64,000 nt of DNA, taken from contig CP095846.1 in assembly GCA_023100825.1 (NCBI GenBank), positions 2,108,001 to 2,172,000 on the forward strand, in the 5' to 3' direction. The stretch is from Nocardioidaceae bacterium SCSIO 66511 (GTDB taxonomy: Bacteria > Actinomycetota > Actinomycetes > Propionibacteriales > Nocardioidaceae). The position numbers and the translations under genes were made by a program. Positions 8,563 through 16,857 of the stretch are shown here, piece after piece (the first letter of the stretch is position 1; each line of letters begins with the position of its first letter). The notes under the pieces were generated by a model. It was not told the DNA's origin. It worked only from the letters and a program-made list of their open reading frames with translations, and ran no database searches.

Positions 8563-9136
8563 TCACGTCGCTGGCGCCTGGTCGTGGGTACGCCAGGTCG
8601 TCGCGTGGTTCGTACTTCTCGCGGCGATCGCGGTCCTCGCAGTCGCCGTGATCGTGCCGCGTATCGCGGGGGCGACCCCGTACGCGGTGCAGACCGGTTC
8701 GATGCAGCCGACGTACCCGCCGGGCACCCTCGTCGTCACGAAGCCGGTCGACAACGCCGACATCGGTATCGGTACGCCGATCACGTATCAACTCGACTCA
8801 GGGCGCAGCACTGTCGTGACGCACCGCGTCGTGGGCGTACGTCTAGGCGCCGACGGCAAGAACTGGTTTCAGACCCAAGGCGACGCCAACAACGCGCCCG
8901 ATGAGGAGTTGGTGCGCCCGATCCAGGTCCGCGGCGAGGTCTGGTACGACGTCCCGTACCTCGGCCGGCTGAACGCCGTACTCACCGGGAGTCAGCACCA
9001 GCTCCTGGTGTTCCTCGTGGCGGGCGCCCTCGTGGCGTACGCGCTGCTGATGTTCGGGTCTGCGTTGCGTGACCGAGCGCGTGATCGTCGTGGAGAGACG
9101 ACGGACGTCGGTCGACACCGGGAGCTCGCATCATGA
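8552..9136 (+). CDS. sipW: SipW-type signal peptidase I
   Basis: A 194-residue membrane peptidase expected to remove the alternate signal peptides of the neighbouring exported proteins. A TM helix at about residues 17-37 is followed by the catalytic serine in TGSMQP (Ser50). The general base is a histidine in VVTHRVV (His91) in place of the bacterial lysine, which marks the SipW/ER type. The conserved GDANN (Asp111) follows, then a second TM helix near residues 148-168. The gene overlaps its predecessor by 11 bp and its successor by 4 bp, so synthesis is tightly coupled to the putative substrates. Confidence 0.9.
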   Translation: MAPDHVAGAWSWVRQVVAWFVLLAAIAVLAVAVIVPRIAGATPYAVQTGSMQPTYPPGTLVVTKPVDNADIGIGTPITYQLDSGRSTVVTHRVVGVRLGADGKNWFQTQGDANNAPDEELVRPIQVRGEVWYDVPYLGRLNAVLTGSQHQLLVFLVAGALVAYALLMFGSALRDRARDRRGETTDVGRHRELAS

Positions 9137-9687
9137 CCATTGGAGAACGCATCCGCCACGCATGGACCTCCGCACGGGTCCGTGCCGTGCTTTCGCTCGG
9201 TTTCGTCGCCGGCCTTGCCGTCGCTACGACGTCTGCGTACTGGACCGACACCGCGACCGCGACCGCGACGATCAGCACCGGCAGCATCGATCTCCGGCTC
9301 GGCGCAGCAGCGGTCGACAACGACCCGGTCGAGACGACGTCGTTCTCGATCAGCGACATGGTTCCCGGCTCGACGAAGGATCAACCGCTGCCCGTCGCCA
9401 ACGTCGGCACAGTCCCGATCACGTACGCGATGTCAGTCACCGCGTCAGGTGGGCTTGCTTCGGGACTCCGGATGCAGGTGTACTCCGCGGACAGCGATGG
9501 TGCGTGTACCGGGACGGTGGTCGCCGACGGTCTACCGATGTCCGCCGCGAGCTTCTCCGGTCGGCCGCTGGCAGCGGGCGGACACGAACGACTCTGCCTT
9601 CGGGTGACGCTTCCGGTGGGAGCATCGTCAGCCCTGCAAGGCACGTCGGCCACCGCAACGCTCACCTTCACGGCGACGTCGAGGTGA
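9133..9687 (+). CDS. Exported SipW-dependent-type protein, third member (TasA-like)
   Basis: A 184-residue secreted protein. The leader AVLSLGFVAGLAVATTS is followed by AYWTDTATATATISTGSIDL, the classic alternate-signal layout with AYWTD at the processing region. The body has the strand phrase MVPGSTKDQPLPVANVG that recurs in TasA/camelysin-type domains. A pair of cysteines (GACTGT and RLCLRV) may form a disulphide. It overlaps the upstream signal peptidase gene by 4 bp (ATGA) and is followed 7 bp later by the peptidase-fusion gene. Its leader and mature start resemble the 7485 protein, suggesting related surface subunits. Confidence 0.83.
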   Translation: MTIGERIRHAWTSARVRAVLSLGFVAGLAVATTSAYWTDTATATATISTGSIDLRLGAAAVDNDPVETTSFSISDMVPGSTKDQPLPVANVGTVPITYAMSVTASGGLASGLRMQVYSADSDGACTGTVVADGLPMSAASFSGRPLAAGGHERLCLRVTLPVGASSALQGTSATATLTFTATSR

Positions 9688-9694
9688 TGCCGCT

Positions 9695-10786
9695 GTGAAT
9701 TCCTTCCCTCGACCCGCGCGGCTCGCGCGTGAGGCCGCGCTCACGCTCGGCGCGTTCGCGGGCATTGTCTGCATCGTGCTTGCGCTGATGCCGGCGTTCG
9801 GCATCCGCCCACTCGTCGTCACATCTGGTTCGATGGAGCCTGACATCGCCACCGGGGCGCTCGCGTTCACGCACGGTGTCGGAGCGGGAGACCTCCGCGT
9901 CGGCGATGTCGTGAGCGTGCGTGACGAGTCGGGTGTTCGGGTCACGCACCGGATCGAGTCGATGCGCGGCAACGACGGGCTCGCTCAGTTGACGCTGCGA
10001 GGCGACGCCAACGCGGTCGCCGATGCGCGCGCCTACGAGGTCAGCCGCGCGGACCGAGTGCTGTTCTCGGTCGACGGACTCGGGTACGCATTGGGCTGGT
10101 TGCGTACGCCTTTGGGCATCGTCGTCGCGAGTGCGATCGCGATTTCGCTGCTGTGGTTGGCTTTCCGGGACGGCGCCGACAACACGCGTACGCAGAGATC
10201 AGCAGGACGCAGGGGAGTGGCGAGCGCCGCCGCGATCGCTGTCGTCGCGGTGGCCGCGGCGGGGGCGTACGAGTTCGCTTCGGCCGAGCCGACGCGGGCG
10301 GCGTGGACGGACCAGGCGAGTGCGCGCACCGGCCAGTTCGATGCGGCCACGGTGCTTCCGCCCACGACTGCACCGGAGTGCACGAACCAAGGCGGCCTGC
10401 TGGGGCTGCTCGGCTACGCACAACTCACCTGGCCCCACCGAGACGCGGCGTACTCCTACGCCTACACGATCACCCGAGTGTCCAACGGCCAGGTCGTCGG
10501 CGGAGGCAGCGTGTCGGCGAGTGGTGGGGTCGGATCGACGGTCACGCTCGATGTCCGCACCGCGCTACTGGGCAACAACCTGCTGGAGAACACCGACTAT
10601 GACGTGACGGTGCGATCCGTACTCAACGCATCCGGCGGGTGGCAGTCGACCGGCAGATGGACCACGCGCGTGCACTCGGCCAACCTCCTCGTCGGCCTGA
10701 GCATGCGGTGCGGACCCGGCGGAGTCAACCGAATCGTGTCCTCGACGACCGACTCGCCAGCGGCGACAACTAATCTGGAGCGGTGA
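9695..10786 (+). CDS. SipW-type signal peptidase fused to an exported substrate-like domain
   Basis: A 363-residue two-part protein. Residues 1-160 are a SipW-type peptidase: TM near 13-35, catalytic Ser46 in TSGSMEP, His85 in VRVTHRI, GDAN at 103-106 and a second TM near 133-157. Next comes a third hydrophobic segment (about 174-195, [18 protein letters not shown]), then [16 protein letters not shown], which copies the alternate-signal cleavage layout. A beta-rich C-terminal domain of about 150 residues follows, fibronectin-III-like in feel. So a peptidase appears joined to a substrate of its own type. The GTG start has GAGGTG 8 bp upstream. The stop overlaps pdxT (GTGA). Confidence 0.82.
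   Translation: MNSFPRPARLAREAALTLGAFAGIVCIVLALMPAFGIRPLVVTSGSMEPDIATGALAFTHGVGAGDLRVGDVVSVRDESGVRVTHRIESMRGNDGLAQLTLRGDANAVADARAYEVSRADRVLFSVDGLGYALGWLRTPLGIVVASAIAISLLWLAFRDGADNTRTQRSAGRRGVASAAAIAVVAVAAAGAYEFASAEPTRAAWTDQASARTGQFDAATVLPPTTAPECTNQGGLLGLLGYAQLTWPHRDAAYSYAYTITRVSNGQVVGGGSVSASGGVGSTVTLDVRTALLGNNLLENTDYDVTVRSVLNASGGWQSTGRWTTRVHSANLLVGLSMRCGPGGVNRIVSSTTDSPAATTNLER
10771..10776 (+). promoter_or_regulatory. Possible -10 element of a leaderless pdxT transcript
   Basis: TAATCT ends 6 bp before the pdxT GTG. This is the spacing expected when transcription begins at or next to the start codon. It lies inside the 3' end of the peptidase-fusion gene. No clear -35 is visible. It would let pdxT be expressed independently of the surface module before it. 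Confidence 0.38.
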
Positions 10787-11391
10787 GCACAACCCCCACC
10801 GTCGGCGTCTTCTCGCTCCAGGGCGACGTACGCGAACACCTGCGCGTACTGTCCGATCTCGGCGCCGAGGCGATCGCCGTACGAAGGCCGAGCGAACTCG
10901 AGCGCTGCGACGGCTTCGTGCTGCCCGGCGGCGAGTCGACCACGATGTACAAGCTGGCGCGTACGTTCGAGCTGTTCGAGCCGCTGCAGAAGCGGATCGC
11001 GGGCGGGATGCCGACGTTCGGTACGTGCGCCGGGATGATCATGCTGGCCGACGAGATCAAGGACGGCATCGAGGGCCAGGAGACGCTCGGCGGGCTCGAT
11101 GTCACGGTGCGACGCAACGCGTTCGGGCGTCAGGTCGACTCCTTCGAGACCGATCTCGAGTTCGATGCGTTCGCAGCACCCGTGCACGCGGTGTTCATCC
11201 GGGCGCCGTGGGTGGAGCGTGCCGGCCCCGACGTCGAGGTGCTCGCCCGCGTACCCACAGGTGACGAGGCGGCCGGAGCGGTCGTCGCGGTCCGCCAGGG
11301 CCATCTGCTGGCGACGTCGTTTCACCCGGAAGTCGCGCATGACGACCGCATCCACCGCTACTTCCTCGACCTGGTACGCGCGGGAGGCTGA
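10783..11391 (+). CDS. pdxT: Pyridoxal 5'-phosphate synthase, glutaminase subunit
   Basis: Class I glutamine amidotransferase (202 residues) that releases ammonia from glutamine and passes it to PdxS. Visible signatures are [13 protein letters not shown] at the N-terminus, the oxyanion region LPGGEST, the catalytic cysteine in GTCAGM, and the His/Glu pair in HPEV near the C-terminus. The GTG start overlaps the preceding stop by 4 bp. Normally next to pdxS, it is here separated from it by an uncharacterised gene and a five-gene surface-protein module. It may have its own promoter just upstream. Confidence 0.95.
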   Translation: MSTTPTVGVFSLQGDVREHLRVLSDLGAEAIAVRRPSELERCDGFVLPGGESTTMYKLARTFELFEPLQKRIAGGMPTFGTCAGMIMLADEIKDGIEGQETLGGLDVTVRRNAFGRQVDSFETDLEFDAFAAPVHAVFIRAPWVERAGPDVEVLARVPTGDEAAGAVVAVRQGHLLATSFHPEVAHDDRIHRYFLDLVRAGG

Positions 11392-11444
11392 CCCCGGCCC
11401 GGTAAGGTGGACAAGGCCCGAAAGCAGGCAAGGGAAGGATCGTC

Positions 11445-12206
11445 ATGTCAGGCCACTCCAAGTGGGCGACTACGAAGCACAAGAAGGCCGTGATCGACGC
11501 ACGGCGCGGCAAGATGTTCGCGAAGCTGATCAAGAACATCGAGGTTGCCGCGCGTACGGGCGGTCCTGACCCGGCCGGCAACCCGACCCTGTACGACGCG
11601 ATCCAGAAGGCGAAGAAGTCGTCGGTCCCCAACGACAACATCGACCGGGCCGTCAAACGCGGCGGCGGGCTCGACGGTGCGGGCGTCGACTACACGACGA
11701 TCATGTACGAGGGCTACGGGCCCGGTGGCGTCGCGTTCCTGATCGAGTGCCTCACCGACAACAAGAACCGCGCCGCGATGGAGGTACGCACCGCGATGAC
11801 CCGTGGCGGCGGTTCGATGGCCGACCCGGGCTCGGTGTCGTACATGTTCAACCGTAAGGGCGTCGTCATCGTCAACCGCGAGCAGGAGTCGGGAGAGACC
11901 AACGAGGACGACATCCTGTTGGCCGTGCTCGACGCGGGCGCCGAAGAGGTCAACGACCTCGGCGAGAGCTTCGAGATCATCAGCGAGCCGACCGATCTGG
12001 TGCCGGTACGCACGGCGCTGCAGGACGCCGGGCTCGACTACGAGTCCGCAGAGCAGTCCTTCGTACCGACCGTCACCGTCGAGGTCGACGCCGAAGGTGC
12101 CGGCAAGGTGGTGCGGTTGATCGAGGCGCTCGAAGACTCCGATGACGTACAGAACGTGTTCGCCAACTTCGATGCGTCCGACGAGGTCATGGCCGAGGTC
12201 GGTTGA
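11445..12206 (+). CDS. yebC: YebC/PmpR family protein (transcription and translation factor)
   Basis: A 253-residue cytoplasmic protein beginning [14 protein letters not shown], the diagnostic start of the YebC/TACO1 family, followed by [12 protein letters not shown] and [12 protein letters not shown]. Members are described as DNA-binding regulators or as factors helping ribosomes through difficult sequences; which applies here cannot be told from sequence. A strong ribosome-binding site (AGGGAAGGA) lies upstream of the ATG. A TAAGGT at 11403-11408 could be a -10 element. Its position just before ruvC-ruvA-ruvB is conserved in actinobacteria. Confidence 0.94.
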   Translation: MSGHSKWATTKHKKAVIDARRGKMFAKLIKNIEVAARTGGPDPAGNPTLYDAIQKAKKSSVPNDNIDRAVKRGGGLDGAGVDYTTIMYEGYGPGGVAFLIECLTDNKNRAAMEVRTAMTRGGGSMADPGSVSYMFNRKGVVIVNREQESGETNEDDILLAVLDAGAEEVNDLGESFEIISEPTDLVPVRTALQDAGLDYESAEQSFVPTVTVEVDAEGAGKVVRLIEALEDSDDVQNVFANFDASDEVMAEVG

Positions 12207-12209
12207 TTC

Positions 12210-12608
12210 ATGCGGTTGACCGACTCGACCGGCACCAGATGGCGAGTCAAACGCCGCTGGGTGCCGTGGCGCCGGCGCGTGCGCGACTTCGGCTACGACA
12301 TCCCGTACGTCAGCGGGATGGGCGACGACCCGATCAGCATGGTGCTCGGCGTGATCGCGTTCATCATCGCGATCCCGCTCCTCGTTCTCGCGTTCGTCGC
12401 GATGCTCGAGCTGTTGGTTCTGTTGCTGCTGGTGCCGATCGCCATGCTGATCCGGGCGTTGTTCGGCGGCGCATGGCCGATCGAGGTGTTCTGTGACGGC
12501 AAGCTGCAGGGCACCGAGTACGTCAAGGGCTGGCGCGCGTCCCGCGAGCGCATGCGCGCCATCATGGCGCAGCTCCGGCATCGTGGCGGCGTGCGAGAGG
12601 GCGCCTGA
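12210..12608 (+). CDS. Small membrane protein of unknown function
   Basis: A 132-residue basic protein. Residues 1-30 are rich in Arg/Trp (RVKRRWVPWRRRVRDFGYD), followed by two closely spaced hydrophobic segments at about 44-62 and 64-85. A C-terminal cytoplasmic-looking tail contains RASRERMRAIMAQLRHR. It starts 3 bp after yebC and is probably co-expressed with it. I recognise no family; a membrane-anchored adaptor is possible but not shown. Confidence 0.68.
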   Translation: MRLTDSTGTRWRVKRRWVPWRRRVRDFGYDIPYVSGMGDDPISMVLGVIAFIIAIPLLVLAFVAMLELLVLLLLVPIAMLIRALFGGAWPIEVFCDGKLQGTEYVKGWRASRERMRAIMAQLRHRGGVREGA

Positions 12609-12617
12609 CGACGGCGC

Positions 12618-12648
12618 TTGACCCTCCCCCTGGGGGAGACCGCAGGCT
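12618..12648 (+). promoter_or_regulatory. MerR-type promoter with central dyad operator
   Basis: The -35 TTGACC (12618-12623) and -10 CAGGCT (12643-12648) are separated by 19 bp, the overlong spacer typical of MerR-controlled promoters. The spacer contains the perfect dyad CTCCCCC-T-GGGGGAG (12624-12638). The -10 ends 6 bp before the regulator's ATG, suggesting a leaderless, autoregulated transcript for the MerR and VOC genes. Confidence 0.78.
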
Positions 12649-12654
12649 GTAGCC

Positions 12655-13491
12655 ATGAGTCAAGGACTTCTGGCGATCGGCGCCTTCTCCCGGGCGTGCC
12701 TGCTCTCGGTCAAGTCGCTCCGTGCGTACCACGAGTCGGGCGTGCTGGTGCCGGCGAGCGTCGACCCGCACACGGGCTACCGCGCGTACCACGCTTCGCA
12801 GCTGATCGACGCCGCGGTGATCTACCGGCTGCGTGCGCTCGACCTGCCGCTCGACGAGGTACGCGAGGTGCTGCGCGCACGCGATCCGGATGTGACGGCG
12901 AAGGTGCTTGCGGCCCATCAGGACGTGATGCGCGAGCGGCTCGCCCACGTCGAGCGGATCGTCTCCGAGCTGCACGAGGGACTCGAGCGGCCCGCGGCGC
13001 ACACTCCGGTCTTCGTACGAGATGAGCCGCATCAGCACACTCTTGCGGTTCGGGGCCAGGTCGGCAGTGACGAGTACGCGGCGTTCCTCGACGGCGCGTA
13101 CTCCGCGATCGGTCAGACGGTCGAACGCCACGCCGTACGGCCGACCGCGGAGTCGGGTGCGCTGTATCCCGCGGAGATAGCAGGAGACGACTCGGACGAT
13201 GTCGAGGCGTTCCTGCCGATCGCCGAGCCGGTCTCATTGGGTACGTGCGGGGCCGTCGTCAACGGCGAGGTGCCCGCGGCCAGGGTGGCCGTTCTCGTAC
13301 ACGCCGGGCCGTACGACGACATCGAGGACTCATACCTACGACTCGGGGCCTGGGTCGCCGAGAACGCCGAACCGTCGGGGCTGCGCGTACGCGAGCGGTA
13401 CCTCGTCAGTTACGGCGACACCGACGACCTGACGAGGTTCCGGACCGAGATCTGTTGGCCAATCATCAGCAAAGAGGAGATCGTTACATGA
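12655..13491 (+). CDS. MerR-family regulator with GyrI-like effector-binding domain
   Basis: A 278-residue transcription factor. The N-terminal MerR helix-turn-helix covers about residues 1-70 (IGAFSRACLLSVKSLRAYHE, then GYRAYHASQL). A coiled-coil dimerisation helix spans about 75-115, and a C-terminal GyrI-like/BacR-type ligand-binding domain runs from about 120 to the end. No cysteine cluster for metal sensing is evident, so an organic, possibly drug-like or cationic, effector is more likely. A canonical MerR promoter lies immediately upstream. The 3' end overlaps a VOC gene by 4 bp, forming a regulator-plus-resistance-type pair. The inducer is unknown. Confidence 0.88.
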   Translation: MSQGLLAIGAFSRACLLSVKSLRAYHESGVLVPASVDPHTGYRAYHASQLIDAAVIYRLRALDLPLDEVREVLRARDPDVTAKVLAAHQDVMRERLAHVERIVSELHEGLERPAAHTPVFVRDEPHQHTLAVRGQVGSDEYAAFLDGAYSAIGQTVERHAVRPTAESGALYPAEIAGDDSDDVEAFLPIAEPVSLGTCGAVVNGEVPAARVAVLVHAGPYDDIEDSYLRLGAWVAENAEPSGLRVRERYLVSYGDTDDLTRFRTEICWPIISKEEIVT

Positions 13492-13853
13492 CAGTTCAGC
13501 TAGCCGCAGTGACCTTCGACTGTGCAGACGCGTTGACCGTAGGCAACTTCTGGTCTGCGGCCCTTGGCCGCCCGCTCGACGGGCACTCCAGCAACGGCTT
13601 CGCCACGATCGGGATGGCAGAGGGCCACGCCACGGGCGGCGACAATGCGTGGATGTTCGCCAAAGTTTCAGAGCCGAAGGTCGCGAAAAACAGGATGCAC
13701 ATCGACTTCGCCGCCGATGATCGCGAGGCTGAGGTCAACAGGTTGGTCGGCCTCGGCGCGAAGCGCGGCGACGACCACGAGCAGTGGGGCATCGCCTGGA
13801 CGGTGATGCAGGACCCCGAGGGCAACGAGTTCTGCGTGGCGCAGACTCCCTGA
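13488..13853 (+). CDS. VOC-superfamily (glyoxalase/bleomycin-resistance-like) protein
   Basis: A 121-residue protein with the vicinal-oxygen-chelate layout: AAVTFDCADALTVGNFWSAALGRPL at the N-terminus, HIDFAADD in the middle, and VMQDPEGNEFCVAQ at the C-terminus. This is the usual position of the metal-ligating or ligand-binding strand. The ATG overlaps the MerR stop (ATGA), so it is the MerR regulator's co-expressed target. It may bind or modify the molecule sensed by that regulator; substrate unknown. It is followed 38 bp later by a triplet of 22-bp repeats. Confidence 0.82.
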   Translation: MTVQLAAVTFDCADALTVGNFWSAALGRPLDGHSSNGFATIGMAEGHATGGDNAWMFAKVSEPKVAKNRMHIDFAADDREAEVNRLVGLGAKRGDDHEQWGIAWTVMQDPEGNEFCVAQTP

Positions 13854-13891
13854 CTGATGAGCGACGCGGGGACCCTCGCCCGCCGCTATCG

Positions 13892-13957
13892 CTGAGTCGT
13901 CGGTCCTGCACGCCTGAGTCGTCGGTCTTGGACGGCTGAGTCGTCGGTCCCGCATGG
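13892..13957 (+). repeat. Three tandem 22-bp words after the VOC gene
   Basis: Units at 13892-13913, 13914-13935 and 13936-13957 each begin CTGAGTCGTCGGTC and differ only in the last eight bases. The orientation matches the upstream gene, and the period equals that of the arrays at 23011, 24103 and 44621. It lies in the 248-bp gap before ruvC. A TAAGGT at 14039-14044 in the same gap could be a ruvC -10. Confidence 0.85.
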
Positions 13958-14101
13958 CAAGACTGACGAGCGAGCGGTGCAGAGGTGACGAGTCAACGGG
14001 CTTCGGCGCGTCGGTACGAGCGTGACGGCGAGGGCCGTTAAGGTGTCGAACATGCGTTCGCTGTGCCGTTGTCCGTCCGTACGCCCAGGCGGTGTCGTCT
14101 G

Positions 14102-14629
14102 ATGCGCGTACTCGGCATCGACCCCGGCCTTACCCGCTGCGGCATCGGCGTCGTCGACGGTACGATCGGCCGCCCGCTGACGATGGTCGAGTATGGCGTC
14201 GCGCGTACGCCCGCGGACGAGCACGTCTCGAGGCGGTTGCTCGCCATCGAGACGGAGGTCGAAGCCTGGCTCGATCGCCACCGACCCGACGCCGTCGCGG
14301 TCGAGCGCATGTTCAGCCAGCACAACGTACGCACCGTGATGGGCACTGCCCAGGCCAGCGGTGTCGTGATGACCGCCGCGGCGCGACGCGGCCTACCTGT
14401 CGCGCTCCACACGCCGAGCGAGGTGAAGGCCGCCGTCACAGGCAGCGGCCGCGCAGACAAGACGCAGGTCGCGTCGATGGTCACTCGACTGCTCCGCCTC
14501 GGTGCGCCGCCGAAGCCGGCAGATGCGGCCGATGCGCTCGCGCTCGCCATCTGCCATGTGTGGCGCGGGCAGGCCGCGTCACGGCTCGAGGCCGCCGTAC
14601 TCGCCAACACCCCGAGGAGGACCCCATGA
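14102..14629 (+). CDS. ruvC: Crossover junction endodeoxyribonuclease RuvC
   Basis: Resolves Holliday junctions by paired nicks, working with RuvAB. The 175-residue protein starts [14 protein letters not shown] with the first catalytic Asp (Asp7). VERMFSQHN carries the second acidic residue and the C-terminal [14 protein letters not shown] carries the last acidic pair. The ATG at 14102 is chosen because the family starts exactly there; an in-frame upstream GTG would add 13 unrelated residues. The stop overlaps the ruvA start (ATGA). Confidence 0.96.
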   Translation: MRVLGIDPGLTRCGIGVVDGTIGRPLTMVEYGVARTPADEHVSRRLLAIETEVEAWLDRHRPDAVAVERMFSQHNVRTVMGTAQASGVVMTAAARRGLPVALHTPSEVKAAVTGSGRADKTQVASMVTRLLRLGAPPKPADAADALALAICHVWRGQAASRLEAAVLANTPRRTP

Positions 14630-15234
14630 TCGCCTTCGTCTCCGGCCGGGTCGCCGCGACCAACCTCACCTCCGTCGTCGTCGAGGTCGGCGGCGTCGGC
14701 ATGCTCGTCCACTGCACGCCGAGCACGATCGCCGGCGTACGCCTCGGCGAGTCGGCGACGCTGGCCACATCGATGGTCGTACGCGAGGACTCCCTCACGT
14801 TGTACGGGTTCGCCGACGACGAGGAGCGCGATATGTTCGAGCTTGTACAGACCGCCAACGGGGTCGGCCCCAAGGTCGCACAGGCGATGATCGCGGTGCT
14901 CAGCCCCGACGACATCCGGATGGCCGTCGCGGGCGACGACCACAAGACGCTCACCTCCGTCCCGGGCATCGGTGCGAAGGGCGCGCAACGGATCGTGCTG
15001 GAGCTCAAGGACCGCGTCGGCCCCGCTCCGTCGGCGGCAGCGCCCGCACCGACGCCCGGGGGAGGCAACGCATGGCGTGATCAGGTGCACGAGGCGCTGA
15101 TCGGCCTCGGCTGGTCCGCGCGCGAGGCAGATAAGGCCGTCGCGGCCGTCGCGCCGATGGCTGCCGAACAAGCCGATGCGCTCGACGTACCCGCGCTGCT
15201 ACGCGGAGCATTGCGTACTCTGTCGAGGGCATGA
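14626..15234 (+). CDS. ruvA: Holliday junction DNA helicase subunit RuvA
   Basis: A 202-residue junction-binding protein forming tetramers around the Holliday junction and loading the RuvB motor. The N-terminal OB domain starts [11 protein letters not shown]. The two helix-hairpin-helix motifs are seen as [14 protein letters not shown] and [15 protein letters not shown]. An Ala/Pro-rich linker (about 132-150) leads to the RuvB-binding domain III ([20 protein letters not shown]). It overlaps ruvC by 4 bp, and ruvB follows. Confidence 0.96.
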   Translation: MIAFVSGRVAATNLTSVVVEVGGVGMLVHCTPSTIAGVRLGESATLATSMVVREDSLTLYGFADDEERDMFELVQTANGVGPKVAQAMIAVLSPDDIRMAVAGDDHKTLTSVPGIGAKGAQRIVLELKDRVGPAPSAAAPAPTPGGGNAWRDQVHEALIGLGWSAREADKAVAAVAPMAAEQADALDVPALLRGALRTLSRA

Positions 15235-15274
15235 GCACGCTGGCATGACCGAACGACCGAGCGCGGAGGTGGAG

Positions 15275-16342
15275 ATGACCTACGACGCGCACCCCGACGA
15301 GTCGCCGGCCGAGTCCACCCGCGCGCTGGTCGACCCCGGTGTCGAGGGTGACGAGCGCGCATTCGAGGCCGCACTGCGACCCAAGACGCTCGACGAGCTC
15401 GTCGGCCAGGATCGCGTTCGCGAGCAGCTGACGCTCGTACTCCACGCGGCTCGCCGTCGTGAACGTACGCCCGACCACGTTCTGCTGTCGGGTCCGCCCG
15501 GTCTCGGCAAGACCACGCTGGCCATGATCATCGCCGGCGAGATGTCGGCGCCTCTGCGGCTGACGAGCGGTCCGGCGATCCAGCATGCCGGCGATCTCGC
15601 CGCGATCCTGTCCGGTATCAACGAGGGCGATGTGCTCTTCGTCGATGAGATCCATCGCATGTCGCGACCGGCCGAAGAGTTGCTGTACATGGCGATGGAG
15701 GACTTCCGGGTCGACGTCGTGATTGGCAAGGGGCCGGGTGCGACGGCGATCCCGCTGGAGATCCCGCAGTTCACGCTCGTTGGCGCGACGACGCGGGCCG
15801 GCTTGCTACCCGGACCGCTCCGTGACCGGTTCGGCTTCACCGCTCAGCTGGAGTACTACGAGGCGGCCGAGCTGCACCGCATCGTTCGGCGATCGGCCAG
15901 GCTGCTCGAGGTCGACGTCACCGAAGACGGCGGTCTCGAGATCGCGTCCCGTTCGCGCGGCACACCGCGCATCGCCAACCGGCTGCTGCGGCGCGTACGC
16001 GATTATGCCGAGGTACGCGCCGACGGCACGGTCGACGAAGACATCGCACATCGCGCCCTCGATCTCTTCGAGGTCGACCGGCTCGGCCTCGACCGCCTCG
16101 ACCGCGCCGTGCTCGACGCGCTCTGCCGCAACTTCGGCGGGGGACCGGTCGGAGTCTCGACCCTCGCCGTCGCCGTCGCGGAGGAGCGCGAGACGGTCGA
16201 GGAGCTGGCCGAGCCGTTCCTGGTTCGGATGGGGTTCCTGGCGCGTACGCCGCGGGGCCGCGTCGCCACCGGCGCGGCATGGTCGCATCTCGGCCTCACC
16301 GCGCCCGCGAACGCCGTCGCAGACACGCTTCCGCTGGACTGA
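15275..16342 (+). CDS. ruvB: Holliday junction branch-migration ATPase RuvB
   Basis: Hexameric AAA+ motor of branch migration. Visible signatures are Walker [10 protein letters not shown], Walker B VDEIHRM, sensor 1 GATTRAG and the arginine-finger region GPLRDRFG. A winged-helix domain follows, with [21 protein letters not shown] chose the ATG at 15275 because GGAGG lies 5 bp upstream of it and the resulting N-terminus resembles other actinobacterial RuvB proteins. An in-frame ATG at 15245 would add ten residues but has no ribosome-binding site at a proper distance. Confidence 0.95.
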   Translation: MTYDAHPDESPAESTRALVDPGVEGDERAFEAALRPKTLDELVGQDRVREQLTLVLHAARRRERTPDHVLLSGPPGLGKTTLAMIIAGEMSAPLRLTSGPAIQHAGDLAAILSGINEGDVLFVDEIHRMSRPAEELLYMAMEDFRVDVVIGKGPGATAIPLEIPQFTLVGATTRAGLLPGPLRDRFGFTAQLEYYEAAELHRIVRRSARLLEVDVTEDGGLEIASRSRGTPRIANRLLRRVRDYAEVRADGTVDEDIAHRALDLFEVDRLGLDRLDRAVLDALCRNFGGGPVGVSTLAVAVAEERETVEELAEPFLVRMGFLARTPRGRVATGAAWSHLGLTAPANAVADTLPLD

Positions 16343-16455
16343 CGTCTGACCCCGTCAGGAGGCGAGGGGTATCGTCGGGAAGCGGGGGCTAGGATGCGCG
16401 TGGTCCGGCAATCGGCCGGCGACGCCCCGCAAAGTTCTTTTCTGGAGTGACCTTC

Positions 16456-16857
16456 GTGACGCAAGAAGACCTGTACGCATTGCTCCCTTTCGTGCTGCTG
16501 GCGCTGGTGTTCTGGTTCCTGGTGTTCCGACCGGCACGCAAACGGCAGCGGGAGGCGGCGCAGACGCAGTCGAGTCTCGAGGTCGGCGCCCGGATCATGC
16601 TGACGAGCGGCATCTTCGGCGAGGTCGTGGCGGTTCATGACGCCGAGATCGAAGTGGAGATCTCACCGGGCACGGTGATCACTGCGCACCGGCAGGCGGT
16701 CGGACGCGTGATCCCTGAGGACGTCGAGCCCGCCGAGTCGCTTGCGCCGGCCGCCGACGACGAGACCGCCGACGACAGCGTGAGTGGTGAGGATCCGACC
16801 ACCGACACCGCGAGCGTCGAAGAAGCCCCCGAGCTGCCGACGCACAAAGAGAAGTAA
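16456..16857 (+). CDS. yajC: Preprotein translocase accessory subunit YajC
   Basis: A 133-residue single-pass membrane protein of the SecDF-YajC complex. A TM segment at about residues 9-27 (LPFVLLALVFWFLVFRPARK) with the typical FRPxRK end is followed by a small beta domain (GARIMLTSGIFGEVVAV). The acidic tail of about 45 residues looks disordered. The GTG at 16456 is preferred over one at 16447 because GGAG lies 8 bp upstream of it. TAGGAT at 16390-16395 could be the operon's -10. The stop and the secD start share a base (TAATG). Confidence 0.92.
   Translation: MTQEDLYALLPFVLLALVFWFLVFRPARKRQREAAQTQSSLEVGARIMLTSGIFGEVVAVHDAEIEVEISPGTVITAHRQAVGRVIPEDVEPAESLAPAADDETADDSVSGEDPTTDTASVEEAPELPTHKEK

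Noticed and set aside
12618-12640. Rho-independent terminator from the CTCCCCC/GGGGGAG dyad
   Set aside because: The dyad sits exactly in a 19-bp spacer between -35 and -10 hexamers and just before a MerR gene, so an operator is far more likely; no T-run follows.
13854-14101. Promoter pair for ruvC in the gap
   Set aside because: TAAGGT at 14039-14044 could be a -10, but no -35 at a proper distance is visible, so only a mention is justified.
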